Below, piece by piece: positions 9,956-18,673 of a stretch of 64,000 bases of DNA. The notes beneath the pieces were generated by a model. That model did not search any database and had not been told where the DNA came from. It saw only the letters and a list, made by a program, of their open reading frames with translations. The stretch's first letter is position 1. Each line of letters starts with the position of its first letter. The stretch covers positions 337,965-401,964 of the forward strand of contig NZ_QLMI01000003.1 in assembly GCF_003259835.1 (NCBI RefSeq), read 5' to 3'. The DNA is from Flavobacterium aquaticum (GTDB lineage Bacteria; Bacteroidota; Bacteroidia; Flavobacteriales; Flavobacteriaceae). The position numbers and the translations under genes are program-made.

Positions 9956-10884
9956 TTTAAATTTTGAATATAATTTAGTGAAAATAATTTGTCCTTCTCA
10001 AGTTGGGCTTGTAATTCGGTTAGTGAATTGAATTTTTGCTCTTCTCTAATGTGTTCCAGAATCGAAATTTGAAGGTTTTTGTTATAAATATCTTCGTTAA
10101 TATCAAAAAAGTGGATCTCAATTGATTGTTCGTTGTCGCCTAAAGTTGGATTTTTGCCAATATTCATCATGCCAAAATGCAAAATGTTATCAATTTTGCT
10201 TGAAACAATATAAACACCATTCTTTGGTAAAAGTTTGTAGTTTTCGTTGATTTGAATGTTAGCTGTTGGAAAACCAATAGTTCGTCCTATTTTTTTGCCT
10301 TCAACAACTTTTCCAGAAATAAAATAAGAGTATCCTAAATATTCGTTGGCTAGTTTAATGTTAGCTTCTAATAAAGCTTTTCTAATTTTGGTAGAACTAA
10401 CTGCTATTTCGTCAATTTCTTTGGCATTAATTTGCTCTACTTCAAATTTGTATTTTTTTCCAAATAAAATCAAATCATTAATATCGGCAGTTCTATTTTT
10501 TCCAAAACGATGGTCGTGTCCAATAATTATTTTGTGAATGTTTAATTTATTAACCAAAATATTTTTTACAAATTCTTCGGCAGATAAATTAGAAAAAACT
10601 TCGTCAAAAGGATGAATTATTAAATTGTCAATTCCAAATTTTTCTAGTAAAGTAGCTTTTTCATCAATCGTGTTTAATAATTTAATAGATGAATCTTGTT
10701 GTAGAACCATCCTTGGATGAGGAAAAAAAGTAAGTACTAAACTTTCATATTGATTGTTTTGAGTTGCATTTTTCATCTTTTCTAAGATAGATTTATGCCC
10801 CAAATGAACACCATCAAAAGTTCCAATGGTGATTATGGTTTTTTTTGAGCAATCAAATGAATTAATGGAATTGGATACTTTCAA
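9952..10884 (-). CDS. ribF: Bifunctional riboflavin kinase / FAD synthetase
   Basis: 310 residues, the usual length. Makes FMN from riboflavin and FAD from FMN in the cytoplasm. The N-terminal nucleotidyltransferase has GTFDGVHLGH (21-30), GHDHRFGKNR (122-131) and SSTKIRKAL (163-171). The C-terminal flavokinase has GKKIGRTIGFPTANI (196-210). The start is read as TTG at 10884: the N-terminus MKVSNSINSF fits the family, there is no ATG upstream in frame, and a -7 box sits only 13 bases upstream. It is the first gene of a two-gene unit with the HTTM gene. Confidence 0.95.
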   Translation of the reverse strand: MKVSNSINSFDCSKKTIITIGTFDGVHLGHKSILEKMKNATQNNQYESLVLTFFPHPRMVLQQDSSIKLLNTIDEKATLLEKFGIDNLIIHPFDEVFSNLSAEEFVKNILVNKLNIHKIIIGHDHRFGKNRTADINDLILFGKKYKFEVEQINAKEIDEIAVSSTKIRKALLEANIKLANEYLGYSYFISGKVVEGKKIGRTIGFPTANIQINENYKLLPKNGVYIVSSKIDNILHFGMMNIGKNPTLGDNEQSIEIHFFDINEDIYNKNLQISILEHIREEQKFNSLTELQAQLEKDKLFSLNYIQNLK

Positions 10885-10897
10885 AACTAAATTTTTA

Positions 10898-10905
10898 CAA
10901 AAATA
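10898..10905 (-). promoter_or_regulatory. -7 element (TATTTTTG) of ribF
   Basis: Exact TAnnTTTG on the minus strand, abutting the T tract of the terminator of the upstream M43 protease gene. The implied transcript start is about 7 bases before the TTG start codon, giving a nearly leaderless mRNA. Confidence 0.5.
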
Positions 10906-10933
10906 AAAAGGATTGAACTAGTTCAATCCTTTT
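10906..10933 (-). terminator. Rho-independent terminator of the M43 protease gene
   Basis: Perfect 28-base palindrome (AAAAGGATTGAACT and its complement) followed on the minus strand by further T residues. It lies 24 bases past the protease stop, and the ribF -7 box begins immediately after it. Confidence 0.8.
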
Positions 10934-10956
10934 TAAGTGATAAAATTTAAAAAAAA

Positions 10957-13026
10957 TTAATTTTTGATGAATTTTAATGTTTTTGTAGCTTCTCCAATGT
11001 TAAGGTTTAAGAAGTAAACTCCATTTGAGTAGCTAGATACATTGATGTTTAAATCAGTATCAGATTGAATTTGTTTTACTGCAATTCTTTGTCCAATACT
11101 GTTGTAAATTTCAATTTTTCCTTTTCTTTCAATTCCAGCCGGTAAATTAATCGTGAAATAATCTCTAGATGGATTTGGATATAAACTAACATCTTCTAAT
11201 AAGTTGAAATCGTCTGAAGAAAGAGTCGAGTTATTCGTAAAATAGCTAGATCTTGAAATCACTGTATTTGCAGCATTTCCAGATTCAACAAAGTCAGTAA
11301 CGTTTACTACTGTTGTAGCACCAGCAGTAACAGTATAATAGCCTTGACCAACACCATCAAATAAACCATCACCATAAGAGTCGCTAACTGTTAAATAATA
11401 ACAACCATTTGCTGGTAAATTCCATACTTGATTAGTAACATGTTGGTATGTTCCTCCTGGAGTTCTGTCAGGATAAGGTCCGCCGCTATACAATGTAGTC
11501 CCAGCTTGATTTTTTAAAGTCCATGTGGTTTCAGAACCATAAGAATCTCCAAATAAATTAAATGTAAATGAAGTTGCATTAGCATAAGCTATTGTGATAT
11601 TTGTTCCAAAAGATTTTGTAGCAGTATTATTTGAAGCTCTTTGATCTGCTCCTCCATTTGCTGTTGCAACAGAAACGTTTAATGTTCCGTTTCCAGTTGA
11701 ATTAGTTAATGTTATTAAAGCGTATTTATTTGGAGCTAAATTACCTGTCCAGTTTTGGTTGTAATTAGTTCCACCATTCATATTGTAGCTTAATGTAGCA
11801 GAAGTTAAGTTTGAAGTACCTCTATTGTATAATAATACTTTTTTTGCTACTGTTGAAGAAATTGGCGCAGCACATGTGGGTTCTACTGTAGTACATAGAT
11901 TTTCAATTTTTACTTCAGCATCATTTGCAAATAAAGGTATTGCAATATCTTTAGTTGATGTTTTTAGATCTAATCTTCTTGGAAAAGTATTCATTACTGA
12001 TACTACTCTAGCTTTCTGTTCAATTGTGAATATATTCATGCAAGTATCGTCAGTATAATCCATGTAGTTTGCAATCATATCAGTTGCACCTGTAGGACAA
12101 GAATTTCTTGGTGTACAACCGTAATTAGGGCTAGATACTGCTGGCGTATCAGCACAAAAATCTCCTGCCGTATTATTTTCTCCTGCACAACCTCCTTGGA
12201 AAGTGTGATAAAGCCCTAAGAAATGACCTACTTCATGTGTCATAGTACGTCCTCTGTCATATGGAGCTGAAAAATTTCCAGCAGGATATAAAGCTGAACT
12301 TCCAAAATAGCTATAACCTGCTACCACACCATCTGTGTTGGCAGTAGCTGTACCATTGCTAGGGAATTGAGCGTAACCTAAAATGTCACTGTCAGCACCT
12401 CCAAAATTCACAGACCACATATTCATATATTGTGTAGGATCCCAAATTGTAGCTGGTTTTACAGTTGAGTCAATAGCGTCCATTTCCCAGAAATCTTCAC
12501 ACATGTTGGTTCTTGTGATACCATTTGTAGGGTTTCCATTTGGGTCAACTTTAGCTAAAACAAATTCTATTTGAATATCAGCGCCAAGTGGATTTGTATT
12601 GTATCCAGGTGTACCCATCATTCTTCTAAAATCTTGTGTCATTACAGTTATTTGAGAAGCTACTTGCTCATCAGTAATGTTTTCGCTAACTCCATAAGCA
12701 TCACCATTGTGAATTATATGAACCACAACAGGGATGTAGATAATTCCACCAGATTGAGAATTTGTCTCATTTGAATCTTTATTATTTTTGTAAGATTTCA
12801 GATAAGGAGCAAGATAAGCTTCGAATTGATCTTTATTCATTCTACTTGGGTCTTTGGCCTGTAGATAAGCTTCGTATTCGTCTGTTGCACATCTAATGTG
12901 TCCAGTAGGAGCGATTTTCTCGGCAGAAATTTCTTTGCCAAATTTTTTTGTTGTTTTTTTTGCTTCTTGTGCATTCAATGAAAATATGCTAAACAAAAAA
13001 GCACTTAATAAAGTAATTTTTTTCAT
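10957..13026 (-). CDS. Secreted M43 (pappalysin-like) zinc metalloprotease, T9SS cargo
   Basis: 689 residues. Signal peptide 1-19 ending in LNA. A propeptide-like stretch precedes the catalytic domain. The metzincin motif HEVGHFLGLYH starts at residue 264, with the Met-turn segment NYMDYTDDTCM downstream and the conserved Cys-rich region between (GGCAGENN, FCADTP, NSCP). Then comes a beta-rich domain (NLFGDSYGSETTWTLKN to SYGDGLFDG) commonly found behind M43 catalytic domains, and a C-terminal T9SS type A sorting domain (SLYPNPSRDYFTI, ending TLKFIKN). It should act outside the cell on proteins. It is transcribed away from another secreted metalloprotease and has its own promoter and terminator. 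Confidence 0.93.
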   Translation of the reverse strand: MKKITLLSAFLFSIFSLNAQEAKKTTKKFGKEISAEKIAPTGHIRCATDEYEAYLQAKDPSRMNKDQFEAYLAPYLKSYKNNKDSNETNSQSGGIIYIPVVVHIIHNGDAYGVSENITDEQVASQITVMTQDFRRMMGTPGYNTNPLGADIQIEFVLAKVDPNGNPTNGITRTNMCEDFWEMDAIDSTVKPATIWDPTQYMNMWSVNFGGADSDILGYAQFPSNGTATANTDGVVAGYSYFGSSALYPAGNFSAPYDRGRTMTHEVGHFLGLYHTFQGGCAGENNTAGDFCADTPAVSSPNYGCTPRNSCPTGATDMIANYMDYTDDTCMNIFTIEQKARVVSVMNTFPRRLDLKTSTKDIAIPLFANDAEVKIENLCTTVEPTCAAPISSTVAKKVLLYNRGTSNLTSATLSYNMNGGTNYNQNWTGNLAPNKYALITLTNSTGNGTLNVSVATANGGADQRASNNTATKSFGTNITIAYANATSFTFNLFGDSYGSETTWTLKNQAGTTLYSGGPYPDRTPGGTYQHVTNQVWNLPANGCYYLTVSDSYGDGLFDGVGQGYYTVTAGATTVVNVTDFVESGNAANTVISRSSYFTNNSTLSSDDFNLLEDVSLYPNPSRDYFTINLPAGIERKGKIEIYNSIGQRIAVKQIQSDTDLNINVSSYSNGVYFLNLNIGEATKTLKFIKN

Positions 13027-13050
13027 TTTTTGAATAATAGGTTAATCTTC

Positions 13051-13058
13051 CAAAAGTA
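13051..13058 (-). promoter_or_regulatory. -7 element (TACTTTTG) of the M43 protease gene
   Basis: Exact TAnnTTTG on the minus strand, 24 bases upstream of the start codon. No clear -33 TTTG partner is seen. Confidence 0.5.
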
Positions 13059-13183
13059 TATAAAAAATATTTAATTTGTTAAAATAATATGGTTTTTTTG
13101 TTTTTTTTGTGTTAAATTTTCGAATCTCATGTTTTTCTCATAGTCTTTTATTGTTGTTTGATGTTTAAAAAAGCTGTGTTTTT

Positions 13184-13214
13184 TTTGAAATTTAATCAAA
13201 TAGCAATACATTTG
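13184..13214 (+). promoter_or_regulatory. Promoter of the M12B-like protease gene
   Basis: TTTG (13184-13187), 19 bases, then TACATTTG (13207-13214): a full match to the Flavobacterium -33/-7 promoter. The predicted transcript start is near 13221, giving a leader of about 23 bases. The rest of the 217-base divergent region (13027-13243) is T-rich and shows no other structure. Confidence 0.65.
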
Positions 13215-13243
13215 CTTGCTAACCAAATAATTATAATCATAAA

Positions 13244-15973
13244 ATGAGAAAAAAAATACACTTTTTATTAGTGTTTATTCTGTCTGTAGGGTTTTCTTAC
13301 GGGCAAAGTAAATTATGGACAAAAGTTTCTGAAGAGAAACTAGGTGATCTAGAAAAGATGGAGAGAGCATCTGTGCCGTCTGTTTATCAAATTATGCATT
13401 TAGATTTAAATGCTTTTAAACAATCTTTAGTTGGTGCTCCAGTTGATACAGAAGGTGCGTTTTCTAACACGATTGTAAATTTTCCAAATTCAAAAGGAGA
13501 GCTTTCTAGATTTAGAGTTTATGAAGCGCCAATTATGGAAAAAGGACTTGCTGATAGATATCCAGATATAAAATCTTATGCTGCTGTAGGTGTTGATAAT
13601 CCTTCTGTTAAATTAAGATTTAGCGTTACTCTTTTTGGATTACATGTTATGTCTACTTCAGGAGATGAGGGTACATACTACATTGATACGTATACTAAAG
13701 ATTTAAATAACTATATTGTTTATAACAGAAAAGATCTTTATACAGTAAGAACATTTGCTTGTCATTTCCAAGACAATCATGAAGAAATTGCAGAACAAAA
13801 TAGAAGTGCTGTTGAAAACCAAACCTTAGCTACTGATGAAAAATTTAGACAATATAGATTGGCAATGGCATGTACTATAGAATATGCTGCTTTTCATGTT
13901 ACAGCTGCTGGTTTAGGTGCTGGAACACTTGCACAGAAAAAAGCTGCAGTTTTATCTGCTATGAATGTTACAATGACTCGTGTAAATGGAATTTACGAGA
14001 GAGATATGTCTTTAAGAATGAATTTAGTGGCAAATAATGATTTGGTTATTTTTATTGATTCTGATAATTTTTCAAATGATGATGCTGGAAATCTTATAGG
14101 TGAAAGTCAAACAGAAATTACAGCAATTATTGGCTCTGCAAATTTTGATATAGGTCATACTGTTAGTACAGGTGGAGGTGGTTTAGCTGGATTAGGAGTT
14201 GTTTGTAATAGTGCAAATAAAGCTCGTGGAATTACAGGTTCTCCTTCTCCTGTAGGAGATCCTTATGATATTGATTATGTAGCACACGAAATGGGGCATC
14301 AATTTGGTGGGCCTCATACTTTTAGTTCTAATGATGATCCAGCGGGATATAATTGTAATGCAGGTAATGTAAGTAGCGCAAATGCTGTTGAGCCTGGCAG
14401 TGGCTCTACAATTATGGCTTATGCCGGAATTTGTGTGGAGAATGTACAATCAAATTCAGACGCTTATTTTCATGCTGTAAGTATTGCGAGTATGAATGCA
14501 GTTATGGTTGGTACAGGAAATTGTGCTCCACAAACTAATAATGGGAATAATCCTCCAGTTATAGCAGCTTTATCAAATTACACAATTCCAAAAGGTACTG
14601 CTTTTGTGTTAACAGGAAACGCAACAGATGCTAACGCTGGAGCTTCATTAACGTATTGTTGGGAGCAAACTAATGCTGCCGCAGGAACTAATTTTCCTAC
14701 ATCTACTCAAACTACAGGTCCTGTTTACAGATCATTAAATCCATCTACTTCAAATAAAAGATATTTTCCTAATTTCCAAAGTGTTTTATCGGGTGATTTA
14801 GCTCCTACTTGGGAAGTTACACCAACTGTAGGTAGAACTTTAAATTTTGCATTGACTGTTAGAGATAATCAAACACCAACAGGAGGGCAAACTGCAAGAG
14901 CAAATATGACAGTTACAACTGTTGGTGCCGCAGGTCCTTTTGTAGTTACAAGTCCTACTTTAAATGCGTCATATGATACCGGTTCTACTCAAACAATTAC
15001 ATGGGATGTAGCTGGTACAAATGCTAACGGAATCAATACTAGTAATGTAAATATATTAATTTCAACCGATGGAGGAGTAACGTTTTCTACTTTATTAGCT
15101 AACACAGCTAATGATGGAAATCAAGCGGTTACAATGCCTAGTGTTGCTGCACCATTTTGTAGAATTATTGTAGAGGCAGTTGGGAATATTTATTATGCAG
15201 TTTCGCCTAGTTTTTCTATAGGTTATACGGTTACACAAACAACAGTTTGTACAGACTATTCTAGAACATTTAGTACGCCAGCAGCTATGACAACTGGATG
15301 GAGTGCTTATGGTATACCAGGGCCAGGTATTGCAATTACGGATGATTATATTATTACGGATGTTGATTTTAAAGTTGTTTCTACGGCAGCTAGAACTAAT
15401 CAGGTTTCTTTTGGATTGGTTAAGCCAGGTTCTTCAGTAGTTGATGTAGTTGTTTTTGATGGTCCAACCTCAGGATGTACAAATAGTAGAGTTAATTTAA
15501 ATGCAATTTTTGACGATGAAGGAGCTGCTTTTAATTGTAATGCAACTGCTACTGGACAAAGATATATACCTACAACATCATTGTCTTCATTAGATGGAAT
15601 TAGTTCAGCAGGTATTTGGCGTTTTGCGGCTAAAAGTACACTAACCACAAATACTATTTCAAGTGTTGTTTTAACATTATGTAGACTTGATACGGTGGTT
15701 ACATTAAATTCTGATTCTTTTGGTTTACAAAATTTCACTTTATATCCAAATCCAAATAACGGTAATTTCAATATTCAATTTACTTCAACTTCAGGGAATG
15801 AAATCAAAGTAAATATTCATGATATGAGAGGAAGAGAAATTTTAAATAAATCATATAACAATAATGGTTTGTTTAATGAAACATTACAATTAGATAGTAT
15901 TCAATCTGGTGTTTATCTTGTAACTGTTCAAGATGGTTCTAGAAAAGAGGTTAAGAAAATTGTAGTTCAATAA
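13244..15973 (+). CDS. Secreted reprolysin-like (M12B-type) zinc metalloprotease, T9SS cargo
   Basis: 909 residues. Signal peptide about 1-20 (ending SYGQ). A reprolysin-type propeptide region follows (LFGLHVMSTSGDEGTYYID). The catalytic motif HEMGHQFGGPH begins near residue 348, with the Met-turn region AYAGICVENVQ. Next are Ig/fibronectin-like repeats (about 440-660: NPPVIAALSNYTI, ITWDVAGTN), a P/Homo-B-like domain (YSRTFSTPAAM to SRVNLNAIFDDEG) and a T9SS type A sorting domain (FTLYPNPNNGNFNIQF, ending VKKIVVQ). Extracellular protein degradation is the expected role. It is divergent from the M43 protease, so the two form a pair around one intergenic control region. Confidence 0.93.
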   Translation: MRKKIHFLLVFILSVGFSYGQSKLWTKVSEEKLGDLEKMERASVPSVYQIMHLDLNAFKQSLVGAPVDTEGAFSNTIVNFPNSKGELSRFRVYEAPIMEKGLADRYPDIKSYAAVGVDNPSVKLRFSVTLFGLHVMSTSGDEGTYYIDTYTKDLNNYIVYNRKDLYTVRTFACHFQDNHEEIAEQNRSAVENQTLATDEKFRQYRLAMACTIEYAAFHVTAAGLGAGTLAQKKAAVLSAMNVTMTRVNGIYERDMSLRMNLVANNDLVIFIDSDNFSNDDAGNLIGESQTEITAIIGSANFDIGHTVSTGGGGLAGLGVVCNSANKARGITGSPSPVGDPYDIDYVAHEMGHQFGGPHTFSSNDDPAGYNCNAGNVSSANAVEPGSGSTIMAYAGICVENVQSNSDAYFHAVSIASMNAVMVGTGNCAPQTNNGNNPPVIAALSNYTIPKGTAFVLTGNATDANAGASLTYCWEQTNAAAGTNFPTSTQTTGPVYRSLNPSTSNKRYFPNFQSVLSGDLAPTWEVTPTVGRTLNFALTVRDNQTPTGGQTARANMTVTTVGAAGPFVVTSPTLNASYDTGSTQTITWDVAGTNANGINTSNVNILISTDGGVTFSTLLANTANDGNQAVTMPSVAAPFCRIIVEAVGNIYYAVSPSFSIGYTVTQTTVCTDYSRTFSTPAAMTTGWSAYGIPGPGIAITDDYIITDVDFKVVSTAARTNQVSFGLVKPGSSVVDVVVFDGPTSGCTNSRVNLNAIFDDEGAAFNCNATATGQRYIPTTSLSSLDGISSAGIWRFAAKSTLTTNTISSVVLTLCRLDTVVTLNSDSFGLQNFTLYPNPNNGNFNIQFTSTSGNEIKVNIHDMRGREILNKSYNNNGLFNETLQLDSIQSGVYLVTVQDGSRKEVKKIVVQ

Positions 15974-15990
15974 TTTAATGTAGTTATAGA

Positions 15991-16020
15991 AAAAAGGGAA
16001 GCTTTAAGCTTCCCTTTTTT
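15991..16020. terminator. Bidirectional terminator
   Basis: GGGAAGC, loop TTTAA, GCTTCCC, flanked by an A run on the left and a T run on the right, between the convergent M12B-like protease and pth genes. Its T run overlaps the pth stop codon. Confidence 0.85.
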
Positions 16021-16639
16021 ATTTTCCGTTATACGTATTCATCGTATTGTTTAATCCAGCTAACGCAAACGATTTTACTATTTCTGAACTTATTTCAAGA
16101 CGTTCTTTTAGTTTTTCCTTTTCTTCCGTATCCCATTCTCCTAAGACATAATTGACTTGTTGTCCTTTTTTAAAGGCATCGCTGATGCCAAATCGAAAAC
16201 GAGGATATTCGGTTGAATTTAATAATAATTGAATGTTTTTAAGTCCGTTATGGCCGCCATCGCTTCCTTTAGTTTTGATTCGGATGGTTCCAAAAGCTAA
16301 ATTTAAATCATCAGTAATAACCAACATGTTTTCTTTCTCGATATTTTCTTTCTCTAACCAGTATTTTACTGCTTTCCCACTCAAATTCATGTAGGTGTTT
16401 GGTTTTAATAATAGAATAGTTCTTCCTTTTATTTTTAGCTCGGCAACTTCACCTAATTTAACTGTTTGAAACGAAATCCCTTCTTTATTGGCAATATAGT
16501 CTAAAACTTTAAAACCGATATTGTGTCTTGTATTTGCGTATTCTGAGCCAATGTTTCCAAGCCCAACGATTAAGAATTTCTTCATTGGAATAATTTCTTC
16601 TTGTTTGTTTTTCTTAAAAATATTTAAAAACCAATTCAT
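16019..16639 (-). CDS. pth: Peptidyl-tRNA hydrolase
   Basis: Cleaves the ester bond of peptidyl-tRNA released from stalled ribosomes. 206 residues from the ATG at 16639; the family core starts at the second ATG (16585, MKKFLIVGLGN), so the first 18 residues (MNWFLNIFKKNK...) are an extension that I believe is common in flavobacteria. Key residues, numbered from 16639: Asn29 in GLGNIG, catalytic His39 in TRHNIGF, the NTYMNLSG block, Asp in TDDLNLAFG, and GSDGGHNGLKN. A longer frame to 16657 would need a TTG and is not preferred. It is the last gene of the prs-rplY-pth group. Confidence 0.95.
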   Translation of the reverse strand: MNWFLNIFKKNKQEEIIPMKKFLIVGLGNIGSEYANTRHNIGFKVLDYIANKEGISFQTVKLGEVAELKIKGRTILLLKPNTYMNLSGKAVKYWLEKENIEKENMLVITDDLNLAFGTIRIKTKGSDGGHNGLKNIQLLLNSTEYPRFRFGISDAFKKGQQVNYVLGEWDTEEKEKLKERLEISSEIVKSFALAGLNNTMNTYNGK

Positions 16640-16675
16640 GATGTAAAAGTAACACAAAGTTTAGAAAGTAGAAAA

Positions 16676-16707
16676 CATAAAAAAAGCACCAGTAAAAACT
16701 GATGCTT
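16676..16707 (-). terminator. Terminator after rplY
   Basis: On the minus strand, AGCATCAGT, a four-base loop and ACTGGTGCT form a 9-bp stem with one G-U pair, then T7. It sits 24 bases past the rplY stop, so pth probably has its own start or depends on read-through. Confidence 0.75.
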
Positions 16708-16730
16708 CTTTTGTATAGTTTGTAAAGAAA

Positions 16731-17333
16731 TTATTTTTTCTTTTTTCCACCTTTTTCTGCTTTCGCTGCTTCTTGAGCTGCTTTCATTGCCGCACGAGAA
16801 ATTCTCACTTGACAAACTACAGTATTGTCTGGGTGCATTAATTTGAAATTGTTTGTTTCTAATTTAGTTACATACAATTTGTTACCCATTTGTAATTCTG
16901 AAATGTTAGCTTCAACGAAGTCAGGTAAGTTTTTAGGTAAAGCTTTTACTTTTAAACGACGTTGGTTTAAACGTAAAACACCTCCTAATAATACACCTGG
17001 AGAAGTTCCTGTAACTTTAACTGGTACTTCCATGATGATTTCTTTGTCATCACTTAATTGGAAGAAGTCAATGTGTAAAATTTTGTCAGAAACTGGGTGA
17101 AACTGAATGTCTTGCATAATTACATTGTAAGACGTTCCGTTTAACTCAACTACAACTGTGTGTGCGTTTGGAGTGTAAACCAAATCTTTAAATGCTCTTT
17201 CGTCTGCAACAAAATGAACTGGCTGATTTCCTCCGTAGATAACGCAAGGAACCATTCCAGCATCACGTACGGCTTTAGTTGCCTTTTTACCTACGTTTTC
17301 TCTTTCTGATCCTTTAATCGTAATTGATTTCAT
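16731..17333 (-). CDS. rplY: 50S ribosomal protein L25 / general stress protein Ctc
   Basis: 200 residues: the long L25/Ctc form with an N-terminal 5S rRNA-binding domain (about 1-90, [21 protein letters not shown]) and a C-terminal TL5/Ctc beta domain (about 95-185, [21 protein letters not shown]). The C-terminus is Lys-rich ([10 protein letters not shown]). The order prs, ctc, pth is conserved in many bacteria, which supports the call. It lies 47 bases after prs. Confidence 0.95.
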   Translation of the reverse strand: MKSITIKGSERENVGKKATKAVRDAGMVPCVIYGGNQPVHFVADERAFKDLVYTPNAHTVVVELNGTSYNVIMQDIQFHPVSDKILHIDFFQLSDDKEIIMEVPVKVTGTSPGVLLGGVLRLNQRRLKVKALPKNLPDFVEANISELQMGNKLYVTKLETNNFKLMHPDNTVVCQVRISRAAMKAAQEAAKAEKGGKKKK

Positions 17334-17380
17334 TGTAAAATATATATAATTAATAAATTCTTATTAAAGTGGTTGTTTGA

Positions 17381-18322
17381 TTACATCAAAAATTTACCAC
17401 TAATAGAGTTGTTGTTTTGGACCATATGCATTACTTCTGCAAATAATGGAGCACAACTTACGACTCTTATTTTCTTTGATTCTTTTCTTAATGGAATTGA
17501 ATCGGTAACAATTAATTCTAATAATTTAGAATTTTCTATTTTTTCGTATGCCTCACCTGATAAAATTGGATGAGTACATATTGCTCTTACACTTAATGCT
17601 CCTTTTTCCATCATTACATCAGCGGCTTTTGCTAATGTTCCTCCGGTGTCAATCATGTCGTCAACTAAAATAACATTTCTGCCTTTTACGTCTCCGATTA
17701 GCTCCATTGTGTCAATTACATTCGCTTTTTTTCTTTGTTTGTAACAAACTACAACGTCAGATTCTAAAAATTTAGAATACGCATAAGCTCTTTTTGAACC
17801 TCCCATGTCTGGAGATGCGATGGTTAAATTTTCTAAATTTAAACTTCTCACATAAGGTAAAAAGATTGTTGAAGCAAACAAGTGATCTACTGGTTTTTCA
17901 AAGAACCCTTGAATTTGATCGGCGTGTAAATCCATAGTCATAATTCGGGTTGCTCCAGCTGTTTCTAATAGTTTTGCAACTAATTTTGCTCCAATTGGCA
18001 CTCTTGGCTTGTCTTTTCTGTCTTGTCTTGCCCAACCGAAGTAAGGGATAACCGCTGTTATATGACGTGCTGATGCTCTTTTTGCTGCATCAATCATCAA
18101 TAATAATTCCATTAAATTGTCCGAACTTGGGAAAGTGGAACAAACAAGGAATACGCGCAATCCTCTTATCGATTCTTCAAAAGAAGGCTGAAATTCGCCA
18201 TCACTATATTTAGAGAACGTAATCTTACCTAGCGGAACGCCATACTTTTCAGCAATTTGTTCAGCTAAATACACACTCTGAGAACATGCAAAAATTTTTG
18301 CTTCTGGTTCTTGATACAGCAT
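17381..18322 (-). CDS. prs: Ribose-phosphate pyrophosphokinase
   Basis: Makes PRPP from ribose 5-phosphate and ATP for nucleotide, His and Trp synthesis. 313 residues, the class I length. Visible: KYSDGEFQPSFEESIRG (38-54), FGWARQDRKDKPR (95-107), the catalytic and Mg region MTMDLHADQIQGFF (128-141), and the PRPP loop VDDMIDTGGT (220-229). The start ATG at 18322 gives the expected N-terminus (EPEAKIFAC). A -7 box lies 52 bases upstream. Confidence 0.97.
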   Translation of the reverse strand: MLYQEPEAKIFACSQSVYLAEQIAEKYGVPLGKITFSKYSDGEFQPSFEESIRGLRVFLVCSTFPSSDNLMELLLMIDAAKRASARHITAVIPYFGWARQDRKDKPRVPIGAKLVAKLLETAGATRIMTMDLHADQIQGFFEKPVDHLFASTIFLPYVRSLNLENLTIASPDMGGSKRAYAYSKFLESDVVVCYKQRKKANVIDTMELIGDVKGRNVILVDDMIDTGGTLAKAADVMMEKGALSVRAICTHPILSGEAYEKIENSKLLELIVTDSIPLRKESKKIRVVSCAPLFAEVMHMVQNNNSISGKFLM

Positions 18323-18373
18323 GTTAATTTATTGTTTAGTAGTTAGTTAGTGTTGTGTCGTGTAAACGAGGTG

Positions 18374-18381
18374 CAAATTTA
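18374..18381 (-). promoter_or_regulatory. -7 element (TAAATTTG) of prs
   Basis: Exact TAnnTTTG on the minus strand. The implied leader is about 45 bases. It is back to back with the tRNA-Leu promoter about 70 bases away. Confidence 0.5.
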
Positions 18382-18446
18382 GAAATAAAATCGAACTCTG
18401 AAAGGATATTTTTAACTATTTTTTTATGAATTGCAGAAATATTTTT

Positions 18447-18454
18447 TACATTTG
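18447..18454 (+). promoter_or_regulatory. -7 element (TACATTTG) of tRNA-Leu
   Basis: Exact TAnnTTTG 34 bases upstream of the mature tRNA 5' end. Confidence 0.5.
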
Positions 18455-18488
18455 CACCCACTTAATGATGCAACCATTATTTTCCATT

Positions 18489-18568
18489 GCCCGGATGGCG
18501 GAATTGGTAGACGCGCACGACTCAAACTCGTGTACTTAGGTGTGTGGGTTCGATTCCCACTCCGGGTA
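18489..18568 (+). tRNA. tRNA-Leu (anticodon CAA)
   Basis: Acceptor arm GCCCGGA pairs with TCCGGGT (a G-T pair at the first position), discriminator A at 18568. D arm GCGGAATTGGTAGACGC, anticodon stem CACGA/TCGTG with loop CTCAAAC (anticodon 18523-18525), a short variable arm, and T arm GTGGGTTCGATTCCCAC. CCA is not encoded. The anticodon CAA reads UUG. Confidence 0.95.
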
Positions 18569-18570
18569 CT

Positions 18571-18598
18571 AAACCTCTCAGAAATGAGAGGTTTTTTT
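18571..18598 (+). terminator. Terminator of tRNA-Leu
   Basis: Perfect 10-bp stem AAACCTCTCA / TGAGAGGTTT with a GAAA tetraloop and T run, starting three bases after the tRNA. Confidence 0.9.
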
Positions 18599-18644
18599 AT
18601 TTGCCAAAATCTTATTCTTAGTTTTTAAATAAAAATTAAAGTTT

Positions 18645-18652
18645 TATATTTG
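18645..18652 (+). promoter_or_regulatory. -7 element (TATATTTG) of the duplicated-motif lipoprotein gene
   Basis: Exact TAnnTTTG, 22 bases before the ATG at 18674. It supports that ATG over a TTG start at 18650. Confidence 0.5.
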
Positions 18653-18673
18653 AACACATTAAAATTGCAAATA

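Noticed and set aside
15400..15771. 123-codon open frame on the minus strand
   Set aside because: Entirely antisense to the M12B-like protease P-domain and sorting domain, with no family resemblance and no promoter. Shadow of a repetitive Thr/Ser-rich gene.
16640..16657. Longer N-terminus for pth
   Set aside because: Would need a TTG start and adds MCYFYI in front of the ATG at 16639; nothing in the family supports it.
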